NCBI GenBank assembly: GCA_942492715.1
Contig: CALOFW010000012.1
Location: 682,001 to 746,000 of the forward strand
DNA: 64,000 nucleotides
Direction of reading: 5' to 3'
From: Sva-07 sp942492715
Lineage (GTDB): Bacteria > Actinomycetota > Acidimicrobiia > Acidimicrobiales > Ilumatobacteraceae
Position numbers and translations under genes: made by a program. Positions 25,769 to 33,519 of the stretch are shown here, one piece after another (position 1 is the first letter of the stretch; each line of letters starts with the position of its first letter). The notes below the pieces were generated by a model. It was given only the letters and a program-made list of their open reading frames with translations. It was not told where the DNA came from and made no database searches.

Positions 25769-27713
25769 AGGTCGGAGCGCCCGGCGTGGGCACGATGCCG
25801 AGTTCGTGGATCAGGGTCGGCGCGAGTTCGGCGAACACCGGAGCCGACGCCGTGCCGCCGAAGCGGTCGTTCGTGCCCGCAGGCGGCTCGTCGACCGACA
25901 CGAGTACGGTGACCTGCGGGTCGTCCGCAGGGAAGAACCCGACGAAGCTGGCGTAGTAGATCCGGTCGCCGTTGTCGTCGTAGTAGGTGCCGTTGTCGGC
26001 CGCCTTGAACGCCGTGCCGGTCTTGCCGGCAATCGACAGACCATCCACCTTGGCGCGGGTCGCCGTGCCGCTGCAGACCACGTTGCGCATCATCTCGGTG
26101 GTCTGGACCGCTGCCTGCTCGGAGACCGCCCGATGTGATTCCGACGCCGGGGTGTCGGTGACGGTTCCATCGGCGCCGACGATCGAGCGGACGAGCTTCG
26201 GTGCGACGTACACGCCACGATTGGCGATCGTGTTCACCGCGGCGACGAGCTGGAGCGACGTGCTCGACACGCCCTGACCGTACGAGACCGTGACTCGTTC
26301 CGACCCCCAGAGGTCGTCGGCCTCCTTGAGGATGCCGGTCGACTCACCGGGGAACTCGAGCGCGGTCCGCTCGCCGAGGCCGAACGCCGCCATGTAGTCA
26401 CGGTGCAACCAGCGACCCATCTCCTGTTGCACGAAGATCGTGCCGATGTTCGACGACTCCGACAGGATCCGCGACACCGACATCCATTCGTCGGGGTGTT
26501 GGTGGGAGTCCTTCAGCAGATCGTCGTAGTACTGCTTGCGCCAGGGCACCTCGTACGAGGTCTCGGGGGTGACGAGTCCCTCGCTCAGTGCGCTGGCGAC
26601 CGTGATCACCTTCGCGACCGATCCCGGCTCGTAGGCGTCGACGGCGGCGTAGTTGCCCCTGGTCACCTCGTAGGCGCTGCTCTCGTCGTTCAACCGGACC
26701 GACGCCATCGAGTAGATCTCGCCGGTGTCGGTGTCCATCGTGATCGCGGTCGCTCCCCTTGCACCGATCTCGGACACCTTCTCGAGCAGCACCTGCTCGG
26801 TGGAGTACTGGATCGAACGATCGAGCGTCAGGACCAGATCGTCGCCGGCGACCGGCTTGCTGGTGACCGTCTCCGATCCGGGGATCGAGCGGCCGTTCGG
26901 CGCGACTTCACGCCGCATGCTGCCGCCGCTTCCGCTGAGGATGTCGTCGTACTGCAGCTCCAGACCAGCGATGCCCACACCGTCGATGTTGGTGCTGCCG
27001 ATCACGCTGCGACCGGTGTCGCCGCCGGGCATCTCACGGCGGCTCTCGCGGTCGACGTTGACGCCGGCCAGGCGCATCGAGGAGATCTGGTCGCCGATCG
27101 CGGCGTCGGCCTGGCGCTCGACGAAGACGAAGCCGCGATCCTTGCTGGCGATCTCGAGCAGCAGCTCGTTCACCTTCTCGTCGGACAGGTCGAGGAGATC
27201 GTCGAGCAGTTGTACGGTGGCCGGACCGTTCTCGATCAGCTTCGGGTTGATCGACACGGTGACGGCCGGCACCGACATGGCCAATTCGTTTCCGTGCCGG
27301 TCGAACACGGTGCCGCGCTGTGCCGGCAGCTCCACCGACCGCGTCCACTGGTCGATGGCCGCCGAGCGCAGCGACTCGGCCTCGGTGGTCTGCAGGAAGG
27401 CGACCCGCACGACGATGCCCACCATGATCGCCGCGATCACCAGCAGAGCGATGCTCAGACGGCGCCGAGGCGAGCCGACCCGGAACCGTGAGCGTCGACG
27501 CGGATGAGGGGCCGAGACCCGTCGTCGTGTTCGAGGCGCCACGCGCTCGTGCCGGGTGCGGTGCTGGGCAGGTCGCGGGGCCGGCTTCGGCGAGACGCGC
27601 CGATCGGTGGAGCGCGAACGACGCGCCGTCGATGGCGATCGACCGTGCTGGCGCGTCGCTCCGTGGGAACGAGTGGCCTGGTGCTTCGACGAGGTCTTCG
27701 GCCTGACGTTCAC
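25755..27713 (-). CDS. ftsI: Septal peptidoglycan transpeptidase FtsI (PBP3)
   Basis: A 652-residue class B penicillin-binding protein. An Arg/His/Pro-rich cytoplasmic N-terminus of about 85 residues precedes a single membrane helix (LSIALLVIAAIMVGIVVRVA). The PBP dimer domain (QRGTVFDRHGNELAMSVPA) and the transpeptidase domain follow. Active-site motifs are SVAK with Ser365, SSN in ILSESSNIGT, and KTG at 564-566 in SIAGKTGTAFKAADNG. It crosslinks septal wall with FtsW. The start GTG 27713 overlaps the ftsL stop by four bases. The end DNA overlaps murE. The very basic N-terminus is common in actinobacterial FtsI. Confidence 0.97.
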   Translation of the reverse strand: MNVRPKTSSKHQATRSHGATRQHGRSPSTARRSRSTDRRVSPKPAPRPAQHRTRHERVAPRTRRRVSAPHPRRRSRFRVGSPRRRLSIALLVIAAIMVGIVVRVAFLQTTEAESLRSAAIDQWTRSVELPAQRGTVFDRHGNELAMSVPAVTVSINPKLIENGPATVQLLDDLLDLSDEKVNELLLEIASKDRGFVFVERQADAAIGDQISSMRLAGVNVDRESRREMPGGDTGRSVIGSTNIDGVGIAGLELQYDDILSGSGGSMRREVAPNGRSIPGSETVTSKPVAGDDLVLTLDRSIQYSTEQVLLEKVSEIGARGATAITMDTDTGEIYSMASVRLNDESSAYEVTRGNYAAVDAYEPGSVAKVITVASALSEGLVTPETSYEVPWRKQYYDDLLKDSHQHPDEWMSVSRILSESSNIGTIFVQQEMGRWLHRDYMAAFGLGERTALEFPGESTGILKEADDLWGSERVTVSYGQGVSSTSLQLVAAVNTIANRGVYVAPKLVRSIVGADGTVTDTPASESHRAVSEQAAVQTTEMMRNVVCSGTATRAKVDGLSIAGKTGTAFKAADNGTYYDDNGDRIYYASFVGFFPADDPQVTVLVSVDEPPAGTNDRFGGTASAPVFAELAPTLIHELGIVPTPGAPTCEGA

Positions 27714-28195
27714 GGTGTCTCCCCGGTGACGGACTTCACGGCGCGGAACTGGTCGAGTGGATCGGTGTCGATCGTGATCTGCACGGCCCGTTCGTCGATC
27801 ACACCGGCTGCAGCGATCTGTCTCGCCAGGGCGCCAGGGTCGATGTCGATGAACTCGGTCGCATCACCGCGCTGCATGCCGAGTTCGGATGCTGCCGCTG
27901 CCAGCCGGACGGGTGATCGGAGTTCGGCACGCTGATAGCGCAGCTCGTCGAAACGCTCTCGCTCGGCTGCGACCGACCGCTCGAGGCGATCGATGCGGAG
28001 CTGACGCCCGGCGAGCTGCGTGTGGAACACCGCTGCGCCGAGCAACCCGAGGAACACCGTGGTCCACAGCACGACGGCGAGCAGTGCCGGCCAACGCCGA
28101 CGCCGCTCCATCACCACGAGCGACGGCCGAGCAGCGGCGCGCGCCGCGACGCTTCGACGCGGCGGGATGTCGCGGATCAACGGGATCGCAGGCAT
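27710..28195 (-). CDS. ftsL: FtsL-like cell division protein
   Basis: A 161-residue bitopic protein in the usual ftsL position between rsmH and ftsI. A short basic cytoplasmic part is followed by one membrane helix at about residues 36-57 (PALLAVVLWTTVFLGLLGAA). A coiled-coil segment (RIDRLERSVAAERERFDELR) and the FtsL-like phrase SPVRLAAAASELGMQRGD follow. FtsL forms a complex with FtsQ and FtsB to activate FtsW/FtsI. Sequence similarity in this family is weak, so the call rests on topology, the LGM motif and context. ATG 28195 overlaps the rsmH stop (TGATG). Confidence 0.85.
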   Translation of the reverse strand: MPAIPLIRDIPPRRSVAARAAARPSLVVMERRRRWPALLAVVLWTTVFLGLLGAAVFHTQLAGRQLRIDRLERSVAAERERFDELRYQRAELRSPVRLAAAASELGMQRGDATEFIDIDPGALARQIAAAGVIDERAVQITIDTDPLDQFRAVKSVTGETP

Positions 28196-29163
28196 CAGGC
28201 CTCCACCGGTTCCCCATCGCTCTTGCGCGTTGCGACGATGCGCTCGACCACGCGCAGGCGCGCCGACGCCGCTCGGCGGTTCGCGGCGCGCTCCTCGGCG
28301 CTCGCCTTCTTCGGAATCCCGCGGACCAGTCGAACCGTCTGGATGGCACCACACACGCAGGGCAGGTCGTCGGGGCAGTCACAGGCGCCGGCCGCATGGG
28401 CGAAGCGCTCCTTGACGATGCGATCCTCTCCCGAGTGGTACGAGAGCACCGCGATGCGGCCGCCGGGCCGAGTCGCCTCGACCGCTCGGTCGAGTGCCTC
28501 GGGCAGCACGGCCAGCTCGTTGTTCACCTCGATACGGATGGCCTGGAACGTTCGCTTCGCCGGGTGGCCGCCGGTCCGGCGGGCCGCGGCCGGGATCGCT
28601 GCGGTGACGACGGCTGCGAGTTCGGTGGTGGTCTGGATCGGCCGGGCTGCGCAGATCGCCCGCGCGATCCGGTCGGCGAATCGCTCGTCGCCGTAGCGGC
28701 GGATGATGTGGGCGAGGTCGCGTTCGGCGTAGCCGTTGACGACGTCGTCGGCCGACCAGGTCTGATCGGTGTCCATCCGCATGTCGAGCTGACCCTCGTG
28801 GCGGTAGGAGAACCCACGGTCACCGCGGTCGAGTTGCGGCGACGACACCCCGAGGTCGAACAGCACCCCGCTGACGGCATCGAGGTGATGCTCTTCCAGC
28901 GCCCCGTCGATGCGATCGAACCGCCGGCGGCTCGTGCGCACACGCTCGCCGTACGGGGCGAGGAACGCTTCGGCGGCGGCCAGCGCGTCGGGGTCCTGGT
29001 CGATGCCCAACACGTCGAGGTCGTCGCGTGACTCGAGCAGCGCGGCGCTGTGGCCGCCGCCGCCCAGCGTGGCGTCGACGACCGTGCCGGCCGGCACCGT
29101 CGCGAAGATCGCCGTGATCTCGTCGCGCATCACGGGGTCGTGTTCGAATGCGGCGTCGCTCAT
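28195..29163 (-). CDS. rsmH: 16S rRNA (cytosine1402-N4)-methyltransferase RsmH
   Basis: A 322-residue SAM-dependent methyltransferase (formerly MraW). The N-terminus HDPVMRDEITAIFATVPAGT leads into the SAM motif VVDATLGGGGHSAALLES, DPDALAAAEAFLAPYGER, and GVLFDLGVSSPQLDRGDRGF. RIAVLSYHSGEDRIVKERFA is the C-terminal catalytic signature. Usual RsmH reads SFHSLED; here it is SYHSGED. ATG 29163 overlaps the mraZ stop by four bases (ATGA). Confidence 0.96.
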   Translation of the reverse strand: MSDAAFEHDPVMRDEITAIFATVPAGTVVDATLGGGGHSAALLESRDDLDVLGIDQDPDALAAAEAFLAPYGERVRTSRRRFDRIDGALEEHHLDAVSGVLFDLGVSSPQLDRGDRGFSYRHEGQLDMRMDTDQTWSADDVVNGYAERDLAHIIRRYGDERFADRIARAICAARPIQTTTELAAVVTAAIPAAARRTGGHPAKRTFQAIRIEVNNELAVLPEALDRAVEATRPGGRIAVLSYHSGEDRIVKERFAHAAGACDCPDDLPCVCGAIQTVRLVRGIPKKASAEERAANRRAASARLRVVERIVATRKSDGEPVEA

Positions 29164-29573
29164 GATCCCCGGGCGATCTCGTGCTGGCCGGCCGCTTCGT
29201 TCGACCGATAGGCCTGCGGCTCCCAGATCTCGATCTGGTCGAGATAGCCGAGCACCACCACGGCGGCATGCGGCTCGATGCCGGCGTGCTCGCGGAGGCG
29301 GGCATCGAGCGTGATACGCCCCTGCTTGTCGATCGTCGCCTGGGTGGCCGACGAGGCGAACGCCCGCAGGCGGTTTCTCGAGATCTCGCCCCGCTTGGCC
29401 CGCTCGACGAGTTCAGCGGCCTGTTCGTCGAAGGTCTCGACGCTGCGGACGCTGACGCAGCCGTCGTCGCCGAAGAAGAGATAGCACTGGTCGCCGAGAT
29501 CGCCACGGTACGACGAGGGCAGCGCCACTCGTCCCCGCTCGTCGAGCTGTCGCTCGTAGACCCCGACAAACAC
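29160..29573 (-). CDS. mraZ: Transcriptional regulator MraZ
   Basis: A 137-residue AbrB-like double-domain regulator of the division cluster, forming ring oligomers on direct repeats in its own promoter. The first half begins VFVGVYERQLDERGRVALPS and the second contains QATIDKQGRITLDARLREH. Each carries the D-x-x-G-R signature (DERGR and DKQGR). GTG 29573 matches the conserved family start and has AGAGGGA upstream. It is the first gene of the dcw operon. Six TGG(GG) boxes and a promoter lie 73-128 bp upstream, which predicts autorepression. Confidence 0.95.
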   Translation of the reverse strand: MFVGVYERQLDERGRVALPSSYRGDLGDQCYLFFGDDGCVSVRSVETFDEQAAELVERAKRGEISRNRLRAFASSATQATIDKQGRITLDARLREHAGIEPHAAVVVLGYLDQIEIWEPQAYRSNEAAGQHEIARGS

Positions 29574-29645
29574 GCGCCGCGTCCCTCTCGCTTCCTGCCT
29601 CGATCCCCCGCGACGGACCTGCCGTGCCGGGAACGCGGGAGTCCT

Positions 29646-29701
29646 CCCCAGCGATCCCCATTCTTCCCCCAAACTCCCCCATTGTCAACCATCTTCCCCC
29701 A
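29646..29701 (-). promoter_or_regulatory. Array of six MraZ-box-like TGGGG repeats
   Basis: Read on the minus strand, TGGGG(G) repeats begin at 29701, 29681, 29671, 29660 and 29650, with a degenerate TGG at 29691. Successive starts are 10, 10, 10, 11 and 10 bp apart. MraZ of other bacteria binds TGGGN repeats separated by five bases, which gives exactly this 10-bp period. The array overlaps the promoter at 29660-29688. Confidence 0.75.
29660..29688 (-). promoter_or_regulatory. Promoter of the mraZ/dcw operon
   Basis: On the minus strand a perfect -35 TTGACA (29688-29683) is separated by 17 bp from AAGAAT (29665-29660), four of six matches to TATAAT. Transcription should start near 29653, giving a leader of about 80 nt before mraZ. 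MraZ bound to the overlapping boxes would block polymerase. Confidence 0.7.
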
Positions 29702-29828
29702 TTTCTCCTCCCGAGCGCCCCCGCCGCCCCCACCGACCCCCCGCCGACCTCTCCCGCCGACCGCGGCGCGACGGGGTGCCCTGTGCGCGGATCGTCCACG
29801 TCATCGGCGGGATCCGTGTCGGCGCAGA

Positions 29829-29852
29829 CGGCGGGCAACGACGTTGCCGCCG
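29829..29852 (-). terminator. Hairpin downstream of the lipoate-ligase-like gene
   Basis: CGGCGGGCAACG and CGTTGCCGCCG pair through GGCAACG/CGTTGCC plus CGGC/GCCG with one bulged base and a very tight turn. It starts 31 bp after the stop codon on the minus strand. There is no U-tract, so it may serve transcript end processing rather than classical termination. Confidence 0.4.
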
Positions 29853-29883
29853 ACGCGGAACCCTGCGTGACGGGTGGGTCGCG

Positions 29884-30567
29884 TCAGGGGCGCGTGGAGG
29901 GGGTGGCGGCGAGGGTGTCGGCGAGGAGCGCAGGGATCCTCGCCGCGATCGAGTGCTGGACGGTCGCGACCGGGGCCAGACCGGCGGCCGGCGGCCGGCG
30001 GCTCGGCGCGAGCAGCCCGACGAGGTCGGTCGGGTCGTACTCGCTGTACCAGCAGCACTGCAACCTGGCGGCGTGACGGGTGCGCCGCTGGCTGATGCCG
30101 ACGAGTTTGCGTCCGTCGAGCAGCACCTCCCCCGCTCCCAGACCGTCGAAGCACACCGTCGACGACCAGTCGGTGGTCACCAGTGCACCGTCGTGGACGC
30201 GCGTGCTCCGCCCGGGGAGCAGTCCGCCGATCACCTCGGCGAGGTGACGGCCGAGCCACAGCATCGGCGCGTGGATGTCGTCGGCCCATCCGGGCGAACC
30301 GGCGGGAACGATCACGTCGATCCACGTCACCGAGCCGGGAACCAGCAGCACCGCTCCCCCTCCGCTTCGTCGGCGAACCACCTCGATGTCGGCCGCACGA
30401 CATGCCTCATCGTCGACCGCGTCGGCCGACTGCGTCGATCCGAGGACCAGCGCCGGGGCTGTGACCTCGTGCCACCAGATCTCGCAACGCGCCGGCTCGG
30501 GAACCGAGCGGGCGTGGAAGTCCGCGGCGGTCGACGCCGACCTCACCAATCGGTACGAGTCGGCCAC
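29884..30567 (-). CDS. Lipoate/biotin ligase-fold protein (LplA-like)
   Basis: About 227 residues of the BPL/LPL catalytic family, which activates lipoate or octanoate and attaches it to carrier domains. The lipoyl/octanoyl-binding loop is EVVRRRSGGGAVLLVPGSVT, followed by WIDVIVPAGSP. The catalytic lysine is in VLLDGRKLVGISQRRTRHAA. The protein is shorter than E. coli LplA and lacks its accessory domain, as do LipM/LipL-type transferases, so ligase and octanoyl transferase are both possible. GTG 30567 begins five bases downstream of the HNH stop, so the two are probably cotranscribed. No lipoate-dependent enzyme lies nearby. Confidence 0.82.
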   Translation of the reverse strand: MADSYRLVRSASTAADFHARSVPEPARCEIWWHEVTAPALVLGSTQSADAVDDEACRAADIEVVRRRSGGGAVLLVPGSVTWIDVIVPAGSPGWADDIHAPMLWLGRHLAEVIGGLLPGRSTRVHDGALVTTDWSSTVCFDGLGAGEVLLDGRKLVGISQRRTRHAARLQCCWYSEYDPTDLVGLLAPSRRPPAAGLAPVATVQHSIAARIPALLADTLAATPSTRP

Positions 30568-30571
30568 GCCG

Positions 30572-31069
30572 TCAGGAGGCCAGCGGCAGATAGGGACGCC
30601 ACGTGTCGGGCACTCCGGCGACGGAGACGACCACCCAAGCCGTCGCCCTCGGTGCCCGACACGGCCGTGCGAGTCGCATCCCGGCCTCGTCGGGAGTCCG
30701 GTCACGCTTGCCCAGGTTGCAGGGACGACACGCCGCGGCCACGTTCTCCCAGCTGTGAGGACCACCCTTGGATCGGGGCACGACGTGGTCGATCGAGTCG
30801 GCCCGCTCGCCGCAGTACTGACAGCGGTAGTCGTCGCGTGCGAAGACCGCTCGCCGCGACAGCGCGGCACGACGGACGTACGGCACCTTCACCATGTAGC
30901 GCAGCCTGATCACCGACGGACACGGGATGCTCAGACGCTCGGAGTGGATCACCCGGCCGTCGTCTTCGAGGACGTCGGCCTTGTCCGCCAGCACCAGGCA
31001 CGTGGCCCGCTGCGCTGACACGATGCTGAGGGGCTCGAAACTCGCGTTGAGGACGAGCGCGCTCAGCAC
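30572..31069 (-). CDS. HNH endonuclease family protein
   Basis: A 165-residue protein with a C-terminal HNH nuclease core. It has paired zinc cysteines CQYCG, the catalytic DSIDHVVPRSKGGPHSWENV with the histidine and asparagine, and CRPCNLGKRDRTP with the second CXXC. The N-terminal half (LVLNASFEPLSIVSAQRATC) is the conserved segment of a widespread actinobacterial HNH family of unknown target. GTG 31069 has GAGGTGA upstream. It lies between a small conserved gene and the lipoate-ligase-like gene, all tightly spaced. It is not obviously part of a restriction system. Confidence 0.88.
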   Translation of the reverse strand: MLSALVLNASFEPLSIVSAQRATCLVLADKADVLEDDGRVIHSERLSIPCPSVIRLRYMVKVPYVRRAALSRRAVFARDDYRCQYCGERADSIDHVVPRSKGGPHSWENVAAACRPCNLGKRDRTPDEAGMRLARPCRAPRATAWVVVSVAGVPDTWRPYLPLAS

Positions 31070-31073
31070 GGTG

Positions 31074-31349
31074 TCACCTCCTCGATCGGTGGGGTCGGCC
31101 CGACCGGGAATCGTCGAGCCGTTGCCAGTCGCGACACCATCGGAGGTAGTTCAGCACATCATCGGCCTCGGGGCGATGCGAGATGTCACCGTATTGCGTC
31201 AGGAGCCGGAAGCGCAGGTAGCTGGGTGACGGCACCGGCAGGAACGGAGCGCGGGTCCACCAACGCTCGGGCACGAGCCGCCACCCCTGCCGCAGCGCCG
31301 TCGGCCACAGCGACGGGTGCCGAATCACGGCGCCGATCACCCCGAGCAC
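31074..31349 (-). CDS. Small conserved hypothetical protein
   Basis: A 91-residue basic protein rich in Trp, Arg and Pro (RHPSLWPTALRQGWRLVPER and FLPVPSPSYLRFRLLTQYGD). I recognise it only as a short family often encoded in actinobacterial genomes, without known role. The GTG start lies four bases after the acyl-CoA dehydrogenase stop and the gene ends four bases before the HNH start, which strongly supports coding. A central YLRFRLLTQYG segment looks structured; the C-terminal SGRPHRSRR tail is basic. No membrane helix is evident. Confidence 0.75.
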   Translation of the reverse strand: MLGVIGAVIRHPSLWPTALRQGWRLVPERWWTRAPFLPVPSPSYLRFRLLTQYGDISHRPEADDVLNYLRWCRDWQRLDDSRSGRPHRSRR

Positions 31350-31353
31350 GTAC

Positions 31354-32574
31354 TCAGGCCGGCTTCGGTTCCTTCGGGAGCTGCAGGATCATCTCGCCGA
31401 TGATGTTGCGCTGGATCTGCGACGAGCCGGCGTAGATCGTTCCCGCGCGGGCATTGAGGAAGGTGCCCACCCAGGACGCCGACGAGTTCGCAGCACCCGG
31501 ATCGTCGGTCTGGAACGCCGACGACGGCGGTCGTCCCTCGGTGAACAGCGCATCGGCACCGAGGATGTCGATGGCGAGCTCGGTGACCTCGAGGTGGTAC
31601 TCGCTCCAGTAGAGCTTGGAGATCGCCCCGTCGGGCCCGGGGTGATGGCCGGCGAGGAACCGCGTCAACGTGCGTTGGCCGAGGTACTTCATGATCTGCA
31701 CCTTCGAGTAGCACCACGCGAGACGCTGGCGAATGATCGGGTCGTCGGCCACCCCGCGCTCGCGGGCGAGATCGAACAACCGGTCGAGTTCGGCCTGGTA
31801 GCGGATCGGGCCGGTGGCGGCCGCTTCCCCACGTTCGAAACCGAGCAGGGACATCGCAACGGCCCATCCGTTGTTGACGCCCCCGACGACCTCGCCCTTC
31901 GGGCATCGGGCGTCGGTGTAGAACACCTCGTTGAATTCGCTGTCACCCGAGATCATCTTGATCGGACGGACCTCGATGCCCGGCTGGTCCATCGGGACCA
32001 GGAGGAACGAGATCCCCTTGTGCTTGGGTGCATCGGGATCGGTGCGGGCGAGGGTGAAGATGTGATCGGCGAGGTGGCCTGCCGAGGTCCAGATCTTCTG
32101 GCCGTTCAACACCCATTCGTCACCGTCGAGTTCGGCCTTGAGCCCGACGTTGCCCAGGTCGGAACCGGCGTTGGGCTCCGAGTAGCCCTGGCACCAGGTG
32201 TCCTCGCCCGACAGGATCCGCGGCAGGTAGTACTGCTTCTGCTCCTCGGTGCCCCACATCAGCAACGTGTTGCCGAGCATCTGGATGCCGAACACGTCGT
32301 TGGGCCCGCCGGTGACGACGCCCGCCTTCGCGAACTCCTCGGCGAGGATGACCTGCTCGGTTGCGCTGAGACCGGCGCCGCCGTACTCGACCGGCCAGCC
32401 TGGCGCCAGGTAGTTGGCCTCGTAGAGCGTCTTGCGCCACTCGGTGACGAACTGGGTGAGGTCGTCACCCTCGAGCGCTCCCGTGCCCTGCCAGTTGGAG
32501 GGGAGCTTCTCGGCGAGGAACGCCTGCACTTTTTCGCGGTAGGCCTCGGCCTCGGGCGTGTAGGTCGGCTGCAT
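31354..32574 (-). CDS. Acyl-CoA dehydrogenase (FadE type)
   Basis: A 406-residue flavoenzyme of fatty-acid or steroid-like acyl-CoA oxidation. FAD/substrate motifs include WPVEYGGAGLSATEQVILAE, CQGYSEPNAGSDLGNVGLKA, WVLNGQKIWTSAGHLADHIF and the C-terminal YAGSSQIQRNIIGEMIL. In medium-chain enzymes the base Glu lies directly before that GSSQIQR-like loop; here that residue is Ala, so the base must be elsewhere, as in many actinobacterial FadEs. Substrate chain cannot be predicted. The ATG follows a TAGCCT -10 element by seven bases, indicating a leaderless start of this operon. Downstream are the small gene, HNH and lplA-like genes. Confidence 0.93.
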   Translation of the reverse strand: MQPTYTPEAEAYREKVQAFLAEKLPSNWQGTGALEGDDLTQFVTEWRKTLYEANYLAPGWPVEYGGAGLSATEQVILAEEFAKAGVVTGGPNDVFGIQMLGNTLLMWGTEEQKQYYLPRILSGEDTWCQGYSEPNAGSDLGNVGLKAELDGDEWVLNGQKIWTSAGHLADHIFTLARTDPDAPKHKGISFLLVPMDQPGIEVRPIKMISGDSEFNEVFYTDARCPKGEVVGGVNNGWAVAMSLLGFERGEAAATGPIRYQAELDRLFDLARERGVADDPIIRQRLAWCYSKVQIMKYLGQRTLTRFLAGHHPGPDGAISKLYWSEYHLEVTELAIDILGADALFTEGRPPSSAFQTDDPGAANSSASWVGTFLNARAGTIYAGSSQIQRNIIGEMILQLPKEPKPA

Positions 32575-32581
32575 GCCGTAC

Positions 32582-32587
32582 AGGCTA
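32582..32587 (-). promoter_or_regulatory. -10 element TAGCCT of the acyl-CoA dehydrogenase operon
   Basis: TAGCCT on the minus strand, seven bases before ATG 32574. No Shine-Dalgarno sequence intervenes, consistent with a leaderless mRNA. Confidence 0.5.
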
Positions 32588-32598
32588 CTCGGCGGCGG

Positions 32599-33462
32599 TT
32601 ACTCGGCTCGGATCGCGACCGAGGCAGCCGAGACGAGCGGCTGGTTGAAACCCGACAGCTCGACGACACGAAGTCCGGCGAGGTGGTCGAGGCGCGATCG
32701 CAGTGCGACCTCACGATGCACGACGTCGAGGAACGGATCGCCGAAGGTGTCCACCACCGCTCCTGCGACGAAGAACGTGGACACGTCGAACACCGCGGCC
32801 GCGGACGCGATCGCTCGGCCCACCATGATCCCCGTGCGTTCGACGATCGACGGGGTCGCCCGCCGCATCGGTCGGTTCATCTCGGCCTCCAGCGCCGCCG
32901 CCGACGCGTAGGCGTTCAGGCAACCAGCCGCCCCGCACGAACAGGTGGCGCCGCCTGGTTCGACGTTGACGTGGGCGAGCGACCCGGCGTTGCCGTGGCC
33001 ACCCCACAGTCGTCGCCCGTCGACGATGCAGGCCGACTCGATCGACTGGTCGAGCAGCATCAGCAGGAAGCTCGGCACGTCGACGGCTTCACCGACCCAT
33101 CGCTCACCCGTCGCTGCCGCACCCGCGAGCGTGTCGAGATGCACCGGGAGCCCGGTGAGATCGTGGAGGTGGTCGCGCAGCGGGAAGGCCGACCAGGCCG
33201 GCACGAGCGTGGGGGTCACCGACCCGGCCGCCTGGTCGATCGGACCGGCGCAGCTGACACCCACCGCCACCGGCGCAGCGACGTCGTCGGGTCTGGCCGC
33301 GAGGACGCGTCCGACGAGCTGCTCCAACGACCGCCACACCTCACGCCCCGGCGCACCGACACGATCGCGGACGAGGACATCGCCGTCGAGGTCGACGATG
33401 CCGGCGGCCAGGCGTTCCGGGTCGACCACCACCGACAGCACCGTTCCGCCTTCGAAACTCAC
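32599..33462 (-). CDS. ROK-family protein (sugar kinase or regulator-like)
   Basis: A 287-residue ROK protein. The N-terminal ATPase lobe is modified: VLSVVVDPERLAAGIVDLDG lacks the usual DxGGTK phosphate loop. VGVSCAGPIDQAAGSVTPT and the zinc signature CSCGAAGCLNAYASAAALEA are present. The family catalytic Asp, normally in a GNDANA-like loop, is replaced by HLDTLAGAAATGERW with one Asp. Without the phosphate loop, kinase activity is doubtful; it may bind sugars without phosphorylating them. GTG 33462 lies eight bases after a TAGGTT -10 element. It is divergent from the moxR operon. Confidence 0.82.
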   Translation of the reverse strand: MSFEGGTVLSVVVDPERLAAGIVDLDGDVLVRDRVGAPGREVWRSLEQLVGRVLAARPDDVAAPVAVGVSCAGPIDQAAGSVTPTLVPAWSAFPLRDHLHDLTGLPVHLDTLAGAAATGERWVGEAVDVPSFLLMLLDQSIESACIVDGRRLWGGHGNAGSLAHVNVEPGGATCSCGAAGCLNAYASAAALEAEMNRPMRRATPSIVERTGIMVGRAIASAAAVFDVSTFFVAGAVVDTFGDPFLDVVHREVALRSRLDHLAGLRVVELSGFNQPLVSAASVAIRAE

Positions 33463-33470
33463 GGAGAACG

Positions 33471-33476
33471 AACCTA
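33471..33476 (-). promoter_or_regulatory. -10 element TAGGTT of the ROK gene
   Basis: Minus-strand TAGGTT eight bases before GTG 33462; a probable leaderless start. It shares a 57-bp divergent region with the moxR promoter. Confidence 0.45.
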
Positions 33477-33506
33477 CTCCGACTGTCGCCTCCCGCCAGG
33501 TGCGTC

Positions 33507-33512
33507 TACCCT
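33507..33512 (+). promoter_or_regulatory. -10 element TACCCT of the moxR operon
   Basis: TACCCT lies seven bases before GTG 33520, favouring that codon as a leaderless start over the internal ATG at 33556. Confidence 0.45.
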
Positions 33513-33519
33513 TCCCGCG

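Larger units (their letters stand above)
29574..29883. other. Intergenic region between lplA-like gene and mraZ (310 bp)
   Basis: No gene is seen here. It holds the mraZ promoter and box array (29646-29701), a C-rich plus-strand stretch (about 29700-29760) and a hairpin just after the upstream gene (29829-29852). Confidence 0.8.
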
